Shown one piece after another: positions 37,491 to 47,152 of a stretch of DNA of 64,000 bases. The notes below the pieces were generated by a model, which saw only the letters and a list, made by a program, of their open reading frames with translations, had not been told where the DNA came from and ran no database searches. The translations under genes and the position numbers were made by a program. The stretch is from Cupriavidus malaysiensis. GTDB taxonomy: Bacteria; Pseudomonadota; Gammaproteobacteria; Burkholderiales; Burkholderiaceae. Each line of letters opens with the position of its first letter. The first letter of the stretch is position 1. Location: NCBI RefSeq assembly GCF_001854325.1, contig NZ_CP017754.1, positions 1,860,001 through 1,924,000 of the forward strand, in the 5' to 3' direction.

Positions 37491-37729
37491 GTGCGCGAAC
37501 GACGTTGATCTGGGCCTTGCCGGTTGCTCGAATGCCGCAGTCTTCCAGAGGATGTGGGGCGGCGGGCAGGAGTGGGTACGGAGCGGGCGCTTAAGGTTTT
37601 CCACGAGCCGCCGTAAACGCGCTCAGAGGGCTGAGCCCCTTCAGGGGACGGCTGGCATGGAGTTATTCCATGCAGGAGACGGCGGTCAACGTCGTTGCGA
37701 TTCAACCAAGCACGGAGCAAAGAATACAA

Positions 37730-38485
37730 ATGGCATATCGACACGACCCGGACCTGGGCTTTCTGGGCAAGATGAAATCGAGCGATCTGAACGACCTCGT
37801 GCGTTGCCTGACGCACGACAAGGACGGCAGCGCCAGGTTGACCGAAGAGCTGACGATGGCGGACGATTACAAGAAATACGCCCCGGACCATAGCAAATAC
37901 TGGCAGCTCATCGCGGCCGAGGTGCAGTGCTTCGGGGGCAACACGTTCGCTACCATGTTCCGGGGCGGTAAGGGCGTGTTGTACAAGGAGGTGCTCTGCG
38001 ACGTGTGCGACAAGATGGACGTGAACTACAACGCCAAGGCGTCTGTCGAGACGATCGAGGGCAACTTGCTGATGAAGATTTTGCAGGACGCGCTCGCGAA
38101 AATGACACCCGAGCAGCTCCGCGAGCTGGCAAAGGAACTGGGCATCAAGGACTTCGCGAACATCACGTCGCCGGCGCTGGTGATGGTCTTCCAAACGATC
38201 TTCCGCGCGGGCGGCTTTAAATCCTACCAGCTCACGTTGATCGTCGTGAACGCGGTGCTGAAGGCCTTGATCGGCCGCGGGCTGTCGTTCGGTGGAAACA
38301 TTTTGCTGACCCGTACGATGGCGATTCTCACCGGTCCGGTCGGTTGGATCATCAGCGGCGTCTGGACGGCGGTGGACATCGCTGGTGCCGCGTATCGCGT
38401 GACCATCCCGGCGGTCATCCAAATCGCTGCACTTCGGCAGCAGCAGATGTACGGCGACATGGCCGACCAAGTGAAGTTTGGCTAA
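37730..38485 (+). CDS. YaaW-like protein (UPF0174)
   Basis: The 251-residue product resembles E. coli YaaW along its length: LTHDKDGSARLTEEL, YWQLIAAEVQCFGGNTFATMFRG, YKEVLCDVCDKM and the C-terminal AYRVTIPAVIQIAALR. Function of the family is unknown; a hydrophobic stretch near residues 180-225 may associate with membrane. The start at 37730 matches the family N terminus, but an in-frame ATG at 37670 with GGAG nine bases upstream would add 20 residues. A 7-bp hairpin just before 37670 may affect translation. Confidence 0.8.
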   Translation: MAYRHDPDLGFLGKMKSSDLNDLVRCLTHDKDGSARLTEELTMADDYKKYAPDHSKYWQLIAAEVQCFGGNTFATMFRGGKGVLYKEVLCDVCDKMDVNYNAKASVETIEGNLLMKILQDALAKMTPEQLRELAKELGIKDFANITSPALVMVFQTIFRAGGFKSYQLTLIVVNAVLKALIGRGLSFGGNILLTRTMAILTGPVGWIISGVWTAVDIAGAAYRVTIPAVIQIAALRQQQMYGDMADQVKFG

Positions 38486-38503
38486 CAGGCGGGCGGGGGG
38501 CGC

Positions 38504-39394
38504 TCAGTCTCCCGTGTCCTCCTGGGCGGCGAGGAACAGGTCCAAGTGGTGGCGCAGGTAGACCGCCTGGCGCTTCGTCGGTTTCTTGCGCAGCGGGGTG
38601 GGGACGCCCACCAGCGCGCGGTCCTTCGCCGACAGGACGTCGGACACGAGCATGTCCCCGGTGTCCGGGTCGAACGCGATCAGATGGTTGTCGAACAGGC
38701 GGTCCAGGTTGGCGATGAGCGGCAACCCGTTGGCCGGGTCCAGGCGCTGATCGTCGTTCGAGTCGGCCCAGGCCATCGCGTGGGAGGCGATGAGGAGCGT
38801 TCCGACCGAGCACCCGGTGACGGCGCAGGCACCGCCCCAGAGCGAGAGCAGACCGGCGCGGTAGCGGCCCTGGCCCATGCGCGCTTGCACGAGCGCCTGG
38901 CGGGTGGTGGCTTGGTCGGGTTTTGCGTAGCGCCGCTCGATGTCGGCCAGGTCCTGCGCGAGCGATGACCCGGCGGACGGGCGGGCCAGGTAGTCGTCGA
39001 CGGTCACGAGGCGATCGACCGTGACGAACACGTGGCCGTTGGGGCGACGGTCCACGCTTTTGAGCTTGCGCAGGTGCACCCCGTCGTACTTCTTCGCCAG
39101 CGGATCGTCGCGGTCCTTCCCGTATCGAAGCACCGCGTACGTGGGGCGGCCGGCTTCGAGGTGGGCGATGCTGCGCAGACGCTCGGCGCGACCGATCGGA
39201 TCGCTGCGATCGCCAGGCGGGCGAGGTTTCCAGACGCCGATGGATCGGTCGTTGCTCCCCGGCTCCACATCCTTGAACCAAAGTTTCATCACGACGGTAT
39301 CCGTGCTTTCGTCCGTGGCATCCCACGACGGACGACGGACGGCCAGGCGGACGCCCAAGCTGTCGAGAAACTGGTTGATGGTTGGTGTTGCCAT
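38504..39394 (-). CDS. HNH endonuclease-domain protein
   Basis: A 296-residue protein whose C-terminal part (residues ~165-265) is an HNH_2-type nuclease: QARMGQGRYRAGLL, CAVTGC, LIASHAMAW (the catalytic His region), LDPANGLPLIANLDRLFDNHLIAF. The N-terminal ~150 residues (YGKDRDDPLAKKYDGVHLRKL...) look like a recognition domain. This layout is common in stand-alone modification-dependent restriction enzymes. A defence role for the element is likely, inferred from the family. Confidence 0.8.
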   Translation of the reverse strand: MATPTINQFLDSLGVRLAVRRPSWDATDESTDTVVMKLWFKDVEPGSNDRSIGVWKPRPPGDRSDPIGRAERLRSIAHLEAGRPTYAVLRYGKDRDDPLAKKYDGVHLRKLKSVDRRPNGHVFVTVDRLVTVDDYLARPSAGSSLAQDLADIERRYAKPDQATTRQALVQARMGQGRYRAGLLSLWGGACAVTGCSVGTLLIASHAMAWADSNDDQRLDPANGLPLIANLDRLFDNHLIAFDPDTGDMLVSDVLSAKDRALVGVPTPLRKKPTKRQAVYLRHHLDLFLAAQEDTGD

Positions 39395-39611
39395 GCTGCC
39401 CCCGTGGTCCGGTATCGCTCAGGTGTCTGGTCATCGCCGACCGGTGGTCCGGTCGTGCCTGGCGATGATACCGGAGGGCACCGGACCCTTCGGGAAAACC
39501 GCCGGGGCTCACGCCCGGCACTCAAACACCGGCGGCATCCCACCCCGAACCTCGCCGCGGGCCTGGGCCCGGCGATGGACCGGGCTGGGAGGGTGGAGCG
39601 GAGGGGCTCGC

Positions 39612-41366
39612 TTACGCGTTGGCAGGACCGGCGACGTCGAACGGATCCGCCGGGTCAAACGTCATCGGCGGGAGCGGCTTGGTCACCAGCATGGCCACGC
39701 CGTCGATCACCTCCACCTGCAGGCGGAGCTTGTCCAGCACGCCACCGATCACGGCTTCGATGCGCACCTCGTCGAGGCCGACGGCCAGCGGCTGATCCTT
39801 GACCACGGTGAGCAGCACGTCTTGCTTGATCGGGCCGTCCGGGGTGCCCAGCACCGCGCACACGGCTTTCACCGTGTCGTTGATGCACGCTTCGAGGGCG
39901 GCTTGCTTCGGCGTCTGCGGCGGCAGGTCGTCGAGCGCTTCGCGACCGCGGACGAACGGGGCCACCCCGTCGATGCGCAGGCGCATGAGGCGCGGACGGC
40001 TTCCAAGCTTGTCGGCCGGTGCGCGGCGCGTGTTGTCCGGCGAATCGATGTCCACGCCCTTCGGAAGCAAGAACGTGCGGGCACGCTTCCAGAACTCCGG
40101 TGCCCCCAGCGCCTTGCCACCGTTGGACAGGGTGTAGTCCTTGTACGCGGTGTACAGGGCCTGCTTGTCCGACCACACGTCCGGTTCCTGACGGAAGTTC
40201 ACGAAGTCGAACCAATCCAGCGTGTTGTCGTTGGAGCCGCGGATGGTCAGGGCGTGTTGGCGCGCTTCCAGCGGCACGCGTTCACCCTCCGGGAACCCGT
40301 GCTGGCTCAGGTGGACGAGCCCCTTGATCAACCACGCGACCACGCCGGCCATTTCCTTCGGGTCGTCGATGATTTTCTTGTCGAGGTCGGGGATGCGGTC
40401 CTTCGGTGCGATCGTGCGGTTGAACGGAACGTTGGCGATGCGGCGCGCGAAGCCGTACGACATGTCGGTGAAGCCGATCGTGTCGTTCATCAGCAGGATC
40501 CAGCGGGCGCGCAGGGCCACGGACAGGGGGACCTTGTTCTTGCGGTTGATCGCCACCAGATCGCCAGACACGTACGCCTTGAACACGCCCTCGCTGATCG
40601 GGCGCTTGCGCGAGGGGGCCTCCGGCACCGTCACGAGGGTGGCGGAGATCAGGGGCTCGGCGTTGAAATCCCCGTCGAGCTTGTTCAGGTCGAACGCCAC
40701 CACGTTGGAGTGGATGGCGGCGATGATGTTCAGGAGCACACTCTTGCCGTTCGAGCCAACGCCTTGCCACCATTGGCACTTCTGGTAGTTCGTGCTCGAG
40801 ATCGTCGAGGCGCAGCACGCCCCGAGGTAGTCCTGCATCTCGGGCGACTGGATGGAGTTCAGGAACATCCCGAACTTGCTGGACGGGTCCAGCTCCTGGA
40901 CCGTGTACGTGCCGTCCTCGGCCACGCGCGTCCAGTCGATGGTGGAACGCACGGCGTGCGTCGCCCCCAGCTCGCGCGAGGGCTCGTGGGCGCGGACCAC
41001 GCCGGTGGGCAGCACCTCCAGCAGACCGTTCTGCATCGGCAGCAGCACGCCCGTGCCCTCCTCGGGCACCGGGACGAGCTTGGTGCCGGACAGGCGGGTC
41101 AACGCCGTGTCGACCATCGAGCGCGCGGTGCGGCGGTTGAAATGGTGCGGCTCGTCGCGTTCGAGGACGTTCAGCGCGTCCTGCTCCAGAGCGACATCGC
41201 GTTGGGCCTCCCAGTACACGCCGTTCCAGCGGAACAGCTCCGGCACCTCGCCCTTGCCGACCGCAAGGTTCGGGTCCTGCGCCAGCTTGTTCGCGTAAAA
41301 CAGCTCGATGGACGGCTTCTTTTTGGTCGGCTCTTGGGTGCCGGCGCCCGGGAAGTTGAATGCCAT
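39612..41366 (-). CDS. D5/P4-type helicase-primase protein
   Basis: The 584-residue protein has an SF3 helicase core: Walker A GVGSNGKS near residue 205, a TVPEAPSR strand, then the B' and sensor segments (NRKNKVPLSVALRARWILLMND...FARRIANVPFNR) and the conserved LVHLSQHG stretch of D5/P4 helicases. A canonical N-terminal primase domain is not evident. AAGGAA precedes the ATG. Such proteins drive replication of phage, satellite and integrative elements, so it may cooperate with the TrfA-like initiator 10 kb away. Confidence 0.85.
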   Translation of the reverse strand: MAFNFPGAGTQEPTKKKPSIELFYANKLAQDPNLAVGKGEVPELFRWNGVYWEAQRDVALEQDALNVLERDEPHHFNRRTARSMVDTALTRLSGTKLVPVPEEGTGVLLPMQNGLLEVLPTGVVRAHEPSRELGATHAVRSTIDWTRVAEDGTYTVQELDPSSKFGMFLNSIQSPEMQDYLGACCASTISSTNYQKCQWWQGVGSNGKSVLLNIIAAIHSNVVAFDLNKLDGDFNAEPLISATLVTVPEAPSRKRPISEGVFKAYVSGDLVAINRKNKVPLSVALRARWILLMNDTIGFTDMSYGFARRIANVPFNRTIAPKDRIPDLDKKIIDDPKEMAGVVAWLIKGLVHLSQHGFPEGERVPLEARQHALTIRGSNDNTLDWFDFVNFRQEPDVWSDKQALYTAYKDYTLSNGGKALGAPEFWKRARTFLLPKGVDIDSPDNTRRAPADKLGSRPRLMRLRIDGVAPFVRGREALDDLPPQTPKQAALEACINDTVKAVCAVLGTPDGPIKQDVLLTVVKDQPLAVGLDEVRIEAVIGGVLDKLRLQVEVIDGVAMLVTKPLPPMTFDPADPFDVAGPANA

Positions 41367-42341
41367 GGTCGTTCCTTTGTTCGTGCTCGGTTGGTACGCG
41401 GGAGGCGTCCCGTGGGACCACCTGCCGCTCGGAACGAAGTGTCGAGGGGCGACCCCCCGGACCTGAGTCGCCGGCCCGCCGTCCCCTGGGCGGGGGCGCG
41501 ACTCACGGCCGGTGGCGCACCAGGCGCACCAGGGCTGGACTCGCCCCGGTCCCGGCGGGGCCGGGCTCAACGCTGGCCAGTCCAGGGGCACGACGGCACG
41601 GCCTTGGACCGCGCCATGGCACGGAGGCCCGGTGGGGCAAGGGTCGGGCGGGCACCGCCCAGGCGGTCCAGGCTGTCCGGGTGAAATCGGCGATGTTCTC
41701 CCGTACAACCAGAAGGGGCAGCGCCCACCGGTGGGAAAGGTAACGCCGTCCCATAGACGGCAACCTTCCCCGGCTGGGGATCAGGATCCTTGTTGAACCC
41801 ATGGGGAAAGGCTTGGACCGCTTGGACCGATCCTCGGTGCACACCGTGGGACGGTCCCCACGGGCTGTCCAGGCATCACCACGAGGACCTGGCCAGGCCT
41901 GGGCCAGGAACCGGGCGAGCCCGGACAGGACCGGCATCGACGGTTCCCGTAAATCCTCACCGTCGGTTGTACAGCAAGCCGTGCCACGGCACGGGCTCAC
42001 CCCGTCCACCCGCTCGCCGCGCGGCGTTCCGTCTCCCCAGCAGCGGCGCTGCCGACGTCACCGTTTTCCCGTTCCCGTCCTTCCCCGCGACCCTGCCTCG
42101 GGCCCGGAGTCCGTCAAGGCGCACCCGGCCGTGTTGCTGCGCGGCCCGCACCACCTGGCGCTCGAATCCTTGACCGTCCCCAGGACCTCGGCGACCCCCA
42201 TCGCGGGACGAGAACTCAGGAAAACGGCGGCAACGACGCCAGGCACGCAGGCTCGACGGAACAACGTCAACGGCCAGGTCAAAAGCGGGCCTCAAAGCTC
42301 GGAGCCGGTCAGCTCACAGCACCACCACCAGGAGGAATGTC
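41367..42341. other. 975-bp intergenic region, GC-rich, no convincing gene
   Basis: This gap separates the leftward primase gene from a rightward small gene. It is rich in short GGACCG/CCAGGC-type repeats and small inverted repeats and includes one perfect element palindrome (41979-41994) and a degraded one (around 41609-41623). Open frames on both strands look like compositional artefacts. A structured noncoding role (second origin, oriT or RNA) is possible but I see no known consensus. Confidence 0.4.
41979..41994. promoter_or_regulatory. palindrome copy without recognised promoter
   Basis: CCGTGCCACGGCACGG is a perfect copy of the element palindrome. No TTGAC-N16 promoter was seen next to it. 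Confidence 0.65.
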
Positions 42342-42548
42342 ATGTTTCACAGCTTCGGTTATCGCGGTCACACCATTCACATCGCCATTGCCGACCGCAG
42401 CAGCGTCGAGGAGGTCAAGGTCCAGCTCCACCACAGCGACGGCGGGTTCGACCTGGTGCCCTGCAAGACCTTGCTGGGCGCGAAGCGGCGGATCACGCGC
42501 TACGTCCGGGATCAGGGCAAGCCTGACCAGCCCGCCGGCGCGTACTGA
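42342..42548 (+). CDS. 68-residue hypothetical protein
   Basis: A small protein (MFHSFGYRGHTIHIAIADRS...) with predicted beta strands followed by a basic helix (GAKRRITRYVRDQ). AGGAGGAATGTC just before the ATG is a strong ribosome site and the main support for the gene. No family recognised. Confidence 0.65.
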   Translation: MFHSFGYRGHTIHIAIADRSSVEEVKVQLHHSDGGFDLVPCKTLLGAKRRITRYVRDQGKPDQPAGAY

Positions 42549-42994
42549 TCCGTGCCATGGCCACGAGGGAGGCGTCCACCGGGCGGTGGGCGCTCACCCA
42601 TCGACCTGGTACCGGGGCGGGGTGTGGGGAGTTGCATTTTGCGTCATCAAATGATCTGAGGTGTTGTGTTCTACCGTGGGTACCCGTAAACTCCCGCCCA
42701 GAATCAGAGCAAGAGCAGCACGAAGCACCGGGGCAACCCATTCAGCATCACCATCGCGCAACCGCGGCCATCGCAATCGGCACCGCGGCTTGTCGACGAT
42801 CAGGGATCAGCGCCTGGACCTCTACGCACCGGTGGCATCGAGGGTGCCGGTCGGGCGGACGAAGGACGGCCTGTTTCAGCTCGACGCGATCACGTCACGG
42901 TTGGGCTGGTTCGGCCGAAATGGAAACCAGGACGTGCCATAGCACAGCGTAGCGCTGGGCGGATGGCCGACGACAACCAGCACGAGGGACCAAC
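42549..42994. other. 446-bp gap with degraded palindromes
   Basis: Two imperfect palindrome copies are present: around 42550-42565 (one inserted base) and ACGTGCCATAGCACAG at 42932-42947, 48 bases before the zincin lipoprotein gene. A 93-codon frame (42661-42942) has some protein-like character at its end but no ribosome site, so it is not called. Confidence 0.4.
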
Positions 42995-44194
42995 ATGAAA
43001 CGGACCACGCGTCGCGGCACCACCGCGGCCGGCTTCACGCTCCTCGCCCTGGCGCTCGCCGGGTGCGGCGGTGGTGGTGGGGGCAACGGTAGCAGCAGCG
43101 GAACCACCAGCTCCAACGGCACGGGCTCGACGGGCACCACGACCAGCAACGGGGCGGCGCTCCTGGCGGCCTATACCCCGCCGGCGTCCATCGTGGCGGG
43201 CGTGCAGACCAGCTACAGCGGCCCGGCGTTCAGCACGTACAACAGCGGGCTGTCGTCGAACTGCGCGACCCCCTCGAAGGTCAGCAGCACGGTGATCGTC
43301 ACGCCCAACGCTGTGGTGTTTTCCGCCGGGGCCAGCCTCAAAGCGCAGGAGCTGGCGGCGGACCTCCTGGAACAGGCGATCCCGCAGATACGCACGGCCA
43401 TGGGCCTGCCGTCCACCGGCGTGGCGTTCGACGGCACCAACCGGATCCAGGTCTGTGTGGATCCTTCGCTGGGTCAGAGCGCGGGCGAAACAGGGACGAG
43501 CCTGGTGGGGCAGACCGGCACCGGCGTGGGTCCCGTGATGCAGGTGATGAGCGCCGATGCCGTGTCGTTCGACCAGCGCTACCCGGGGGCGACCAGCTAC
43601 ACCGCGCCCGTGGGGCAGTCCTACGCCGACCTGTTCGTACACGAGGGAACCCATGCGGCCATCTACTCGCTCACGGAGCCGTTCCTGGGCACCCCGACGT
43701 TCTACCAGGAGGGTATGGCCACAACGATCAGCCACCTGCCACTGGCCAGCAAGGCGAGCATCCTGGCTGCCGTGCAGGCGTCGGACCTCCTGAGCACGTC
43801 GAACGCGAACACGGACATGGGCGCGGCGTATTCGGCGTACGAGGCGACGATCGGGTACATCACCAGCTCGGCGAGCGGTGGGCTCGGTTTCCCGATGACC
43901 AGCATGCCGGCGTTTCTGGCCACGTTCAAAGCGCAGGCGGAAGCCGCCTGCGCTCAGGCGATCCCCAACGGGCTGATCCCAACGGCATCGCAGACCGTGG
44001 GCCTCCCGGCCGGTCAATACAACGTGTGCGCGTCGGGGCCCGGGGTGGTGGACCCGAGACTGAACACGGCGTTCGACGCGGCTTGGAACGCCACCTTCAA
44101 GGACACCGGGGGCGGTCCGCTGTACCTGCATTCCGCCGATTCGGCCAACAGCCTCGAATCGACCTTGTACCAACGGCTCAACAGCTTTTTGTGA
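42995..44194 (+). CDS. surface zinc metalloprotease-like lipoprotein
   Basis: A 399-residue lipoprotein: signal peptide with lipobox LALAGC, then a Gly/Ser/Thr linker (residues ~25-55) that would hold the domain away from the membrane. The catalytic domain shows HEGTH (His216, Glu217, His220) and a Glu239 in FYQEGMAT, the HExxH...E pattern of peptidase-MA-type gluzincins. Four cysteines may form disulfides. First gene of a rightward run with another lipoprotein and a Sel1-type membrane protein. Could process envelope or surface proteins; substrate unknown. Confidence 0.72.
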   Translation: MKRTTRRGTTAAGFTLLALALAGCGGGGGGNGSSSGTTSSNGTGSTGTTTSNGAALLAAYTPPASIVAGVQTSYSGPAFSTYNSGLSSNCATPSKVSSTVIVTPNAVVFSAGASLKAQELAADLLEQAIPQIRTAMGLPSTGVAFDGTNRIQVCVDPSLGQSAGETGTSLVGQTGTGVGPVMQVMSADAVSFDQRYPGATSYTAPVGQSYADLFVHEGTHAAIYSLTEPFLGTPTFYQEGMATTISHLPLASKASILAAVQASDLLSTSNANTDMGAAYSAYEATIGYITSSASGGLGFPMTSMPAFLATFKAQAEAACAQAIPNGLIPTASQTVGLPAGQYNVCASGPGVVDPRLNTAFDAAWNATFKDTGGGPLYLHSADSANSLESTLYQRLNSFL

Positions 44195-44269
44195 CCGGCT
44201 AACGCGGGGCGGCGGCGTCCGATGGGCGCGGCCGACGCGAGGGACCAATCAACAAGAAAGAGGAAAACG

Positions 44270-45019
44270 ATGAAGCACCACGTCTTGCCCGTCGCAGCGA
44301 CGACGGTTTTGTGCGGCCTGCTGGCCGCGTGCGCGAACGGCGGGCCGGACGTGAACGGCTTCGTCCAGAAGGCCAACAGCGCGGTCGAGAGCGCGATCCA
44401 CAGCGTGACCGGGGGCAGCGGTGACAGCGGGGGCGACGTCACCAACGCGGCCGGCCCGGTCTACACCCCGCTCTCGGGCGGGAACAGCTTGCAGGGGCTT
44501 TTCGGCGGGCAGAACCAGCAGCTCGCGAACTACGGCAAGCTGCAATACCCGCGGGTCGCTCTGGAATACCTGACGTTCGGGGCGAGCCAGCCCTGCTGGA
44601 AGGTGCGCGCGACGATCTGGACCAACTCGAAGCACTCGCATGACGAGGTGTTCCAGGTGTGCGACGTGCCGATCGCGGTCCGGGACGCCGTCGGCCAGGT
44701 GGGTCAGCTCAACCCGCAGGGGATCATCGACAAGATCGACCAGACCCGGGCGCCGATCAACGTGGCGAACACGGGCGACCAACGCACACGTGGTCCGCTT
44801 CCCCCGTTGCGGGCCATGAGCGTCCCGCTGACGAACACGGGCCCCATGTTCCAGGCGAACCCGTTGCAGGTGCGCCTGGACGCGATCAACGCCCGGATCG
44901 CTTACGTGGCAAAGTACGTACCGCTCGGCGACACGAGCGCCATGAGCGTGGTCAGCTCGGCCTTCTACGACTACCGCGTGTGGATCTACCGGTTCGACCC
45001 GGCGGGCAACCTCGGGTGA
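44270..45019 (+). CDS. lipoprotein of unknown function
   Basis: The 249-residue protein has a lipobox (GLLAAC, Cys near 21), a short Ser/Gly linker and a domain with two cysteines (QPCWKV, FQVCDV) that may pair. It contains ARIAYVAKYVPLGD and a Tyr-rich C terminus. It starts 76 bases after the metalloprotease gene with an AGAGGAAAACG leader. Likely a periplasmic partner of its neighbours; no family recognised. Confidence 0.7.
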   Translation: MKHHVLPVAATTVLCGLLAACANGGPDVNGFVQKANSAVESAIHSVTGGSGDSGGDVTNAAGPVYTPLSGGNSLQGLFGGQNQQLANYGKLQYPRVALEYLTFGASQPCWKVRATIWTNSKHSHDEVFQVCDVPIAVRDAVGQVGQLNPQGIIDKIDQTRAPINVANTGDQRTRGPLPPLRAMSVPLTNTGPMFQANPLQVRLDAINARIAYVAKYVPLGDTSAMSVVSSAFYDYRVWIYRFDPAGNLG

Positions 45020-45067
45020 TCGTCGGCCGTCCGGCGCACCCTGCACCAGAAGAAAAAGGACACGAGT

Positions 45068-46060
45068 ATGAGCAGCTTCCAGGAACAGATCGACCAGGCG
45101 ATCAAGGCCCAGGACCTGTACTTCATCGGGGACCAGTTGCCGTCGGACTGGTACGCCGGTTTCAAGGCCTGGCTCCCCCTGGCGGAGGGCGGTGATGCGC
45201 GGGCCATGGTCAACGTGGGCCACTGCTACGTGAACGGCGAGGGCGTGGACCGCAGCGCCACCACCGGGCTGGATTGGTACCGACGTGCGGCGAACCAGGG
45301 CGACGCCCGGGCGATGCTCACGCTCTACCGCCAGTTGAAGGGGAGCTCGCCGGTCGAGGCCGAGGGCTTCCTGCAACGCGCGGCGTCCGCGGGCGACGAT
45401 CGGGCGATCCAGGCGGTGAAGGCACGCATCGCGGAGCAGCAGCGCCAGGCGCAGCAGCAGGAAGCAGCGGAGCGGGAGCGCGTGGCGATCCAGCGGGCGA
45501 CCACCGCGTTCCAGGAGATCAAGGCGATGCTGGACCGCCGGGACCTGGCGGGCGCACGGCAGCGGGCGGAAACGGCGGTGCAGGACGGGTTCGCCTGGGC
45601 GGGGCAGATCATCGCGGCCCTAGCGTTGAAGATCGAGGTGACGCGCACCAGCCAGAAGGAGTACATCCCGGGCCCGATGGTCATCCGCGACGGGACATCA
45701 CGCCACACGGGGACGTCGTACCGCACGTACACCCACAGCGGCACGGTGACCAACCCGACGCGCTACGGGGTGCACGCCAACATCGGCGGTTTGGGCCTGG
45801 GCTACGGGATGGTGCCCGCCAACGGCTCGGTGAAAGCGTCCTCGGTGCCGGTGCGCCAGATCGCGAGCGACTGGTGCTCGAAGGTCGACGTCATGATCAC
45901 CGACAAGGTGGTGAAGTCGCTGACGCCGAATGGCGTGGTGGCCGTGCCGATCGGCCCGGACCAGGTGACGGTGACGAGCGGCGACCCGCTGCCCTGGAAG
46001 GTCATCGCCTGGGGCGTGGGGATCGTGGTCGTGCTGCTCGGGCTGGCGGTGCTCCACTGA
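45068..46060 (+). CDS. Sel1-repeat protein with C-terminal membrane anchor
   Basis: The 330-residue protein has Sel1-like units at residues ~30-120 (GGDARAMVNVGHCYVNGEGVDRSATTGLDWYRRAANQGDARAML...), a coiled-coil region rich in Gln/Glu/Arg (~120-165) and a Gly/Tyr-rich beta domain. A single C-terminal membrane helix (VIAWGVGIVVVLLGLAVL) anchors it with the repeats in the cytoplasm. Sel1 repeats mediate protein-protein contacts. Third gene of the secreted module, followed by a strong terminator. Confidence 0.75.
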   Translation: MSSFQEQIDQAIKAQDLYFIGDQLPSDWYAGFKAWLPLAEGGDARAMVNVGHCYVNGEGVDRSATTGLDWYRRAANQGDARAMLTLYRQLKGSSPVEAEGFLQRAASAGDDRAIQAVKARIAEQQRQAQQQEAAERERVAIQRATTAFQEIKAMLDRRDLAGARQRAETAVQDGFAWAGQIIAALALKIEVTRTSQKEYIPGPMVIRDGTSRHTGTSYRTYTHSGTVTNPTRYGVHANIGGLGLGYGMVPANGSVKASSVPVRQIASDWCSKVDVMITDKVVKSLTPNGVVAVPIGPDQVTVTSGDPLPWKVIAWGVGIVVVLLGLAVLH

Positions 46061-46188
46061 CCGCTCAGGTGCGGCCGGGCACCCGGCGGTCGACGAGGGC
46101 ACCCAAGGCATGGCTTAAGATGGCACCCTCTCAGGTGTAGGACCGTACCGCGCACGTAGGCCCTCGGACCGCGCGGTGTGTGTTTTGA

Positions 46189-46211
46189 CGGCCCCGCGCG
46201 GGGCCGCTTTT
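46189..46211. terminator. intrinsic terminator between convergent genes
   Basis: A self-complementary GC stem (46189-46204) followed by GCTTTTTCG on the plus strand. Confidence 0.85.
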
Positions 46212-46215
46212 TCGT

Positions 46216-47076
46216 TCAGTCGCGGTCAGCGGCGCGGGCGGCGAGGGTACCCAGCAGCACGGCGAGGAGGGCCGTACCCGCCGCGATCCCGATCGCCTTC
46301 AGCATCGTCTTCACCGCGCTTTCGTTTCCCATTTGCCTGGCATTCTCCGACACGTGCTGTTTCTCGGTTCCCTGCACGAACCCGAACTTGGCACGGTCCG
46401 GCAGCGCCTCGACCATGCGATCGACCAGTTCGGTGAGCTGCCACCGGCGGGTGGCCGACACGGTGCAGACCTCGGCGTTTGGCAGGTTGAAAAGCGCGCC
46501 CACGTCTGAGCGCTTCTGCTCGATGTTGGCGAGCTGCTCGGGGCCCGGGCGGCGTTCGTCGCGGATCCAGTCGTCGGTCGGTTCGAGCTTGTCGCTCTGG
46601 TTGACCACCACCAGGAAGGGCGTCGCGTTGCGCCCGATCTCGGGCTCCACGATGCTCTGGTAATACGCCTTGTCGGCGGCCAGGGCCCGGTCGTCGGCCT
46701 TCACCACCCACAGCACGAGGTCCAGCTCGGGCAGCACGCTCTTGTACAGAGCGCTGTACTCCACGTCACGCTCGGCGCTCTCGCCCAGGCCGGGCAGGTC
46801 CAGGAGGAACACCCCGGACAGGTCGCCCTGCATCTCGAGCAGGGCCTGCTGGGGTTGGCGGGTGCACGCCGACACGTCGCTGACCTCGGCGACGTCGTGA
46901 CCGAACAGCGCGTTGAACAGGGCGGACTTGCCCACGCCCGTCTTGCCCAGCACGCCGATCCGCGGGACGTAGCCCAGGGTTTCTTTGATTTTCTCGACGG
47001 TCTCTTTCGTGACCTCGACGCCGTGCTTGCGCAACACGTCGCCGAACGCCTTCACCAGGTTGGGATCAATGGCCAT
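46216..47076 (-). CDS. Era/YfjP-like GTPase with C-terminal membrane helix
   Basis: A 286-residue GTPase: G1 GKTGVGKS (44-51), G2 in TRQP, G3 DLPG, G4 NQSD, G5 SAT, the set of TRAFAC GTPases related to YeeP/YfjP of E. coli prophages. A membrane helix near the C terminus (IGIAAGTALLAVLLGTLAA) anchors it. The start at 47076 has AGGAGACC upstream. Relatives occur in prophages and islands and some are toxin- or defence-linked, but the role here is open. It may pair with the nuclease-like gene 76 bases upstream. Confidence 0.82.
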   Translation of the reverse strand: MAIDPNLVKAFGDVLRKHGVEVTKETVEKIKETLGYVPRIGVLGKTGVGKSALFNALFGHDVAEVSDVSACTRQPQQALLEMQGDLSGVFLLDLPGLGESAERDVEYSALYKSVLPELDLVLWVVKADDRALAADKAYYQSIVEPEIGRNATPFLVVVNQSDKLEPTDDWIRDERRPGPEQLANIEQKRSDVGALFNLPNAEVCTVSATRRWQLTELVDRMVEALPDRAKFGFVQGTEKQHVSENARQMGNESAVKTMLKAIGIAAGTALLAVLLGTLAARAADRD

Positions 47077-47152
47077 GCGTGGTCTCCTGCGGGTGGTTGT
47101 TCGGGATGGTTGTTCTTGGCGGGGCGCCTGTGGTCCGGCGGCCCCCACAGGG

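Noticed and set aside
41609..41623. Additional palindrome copy
   Set aside because: CGCGCCATGGCACGG lacks the left GTG and is not next to a promoter; kept only as a degraded match.
42661..42942. 93-codon frame with protein-like C-terminal half
   Set aside because: No ribosome site, Arg-rich artefactual N-terminal half, and it overlaps a degraded palindrome; left as unannotated gap.
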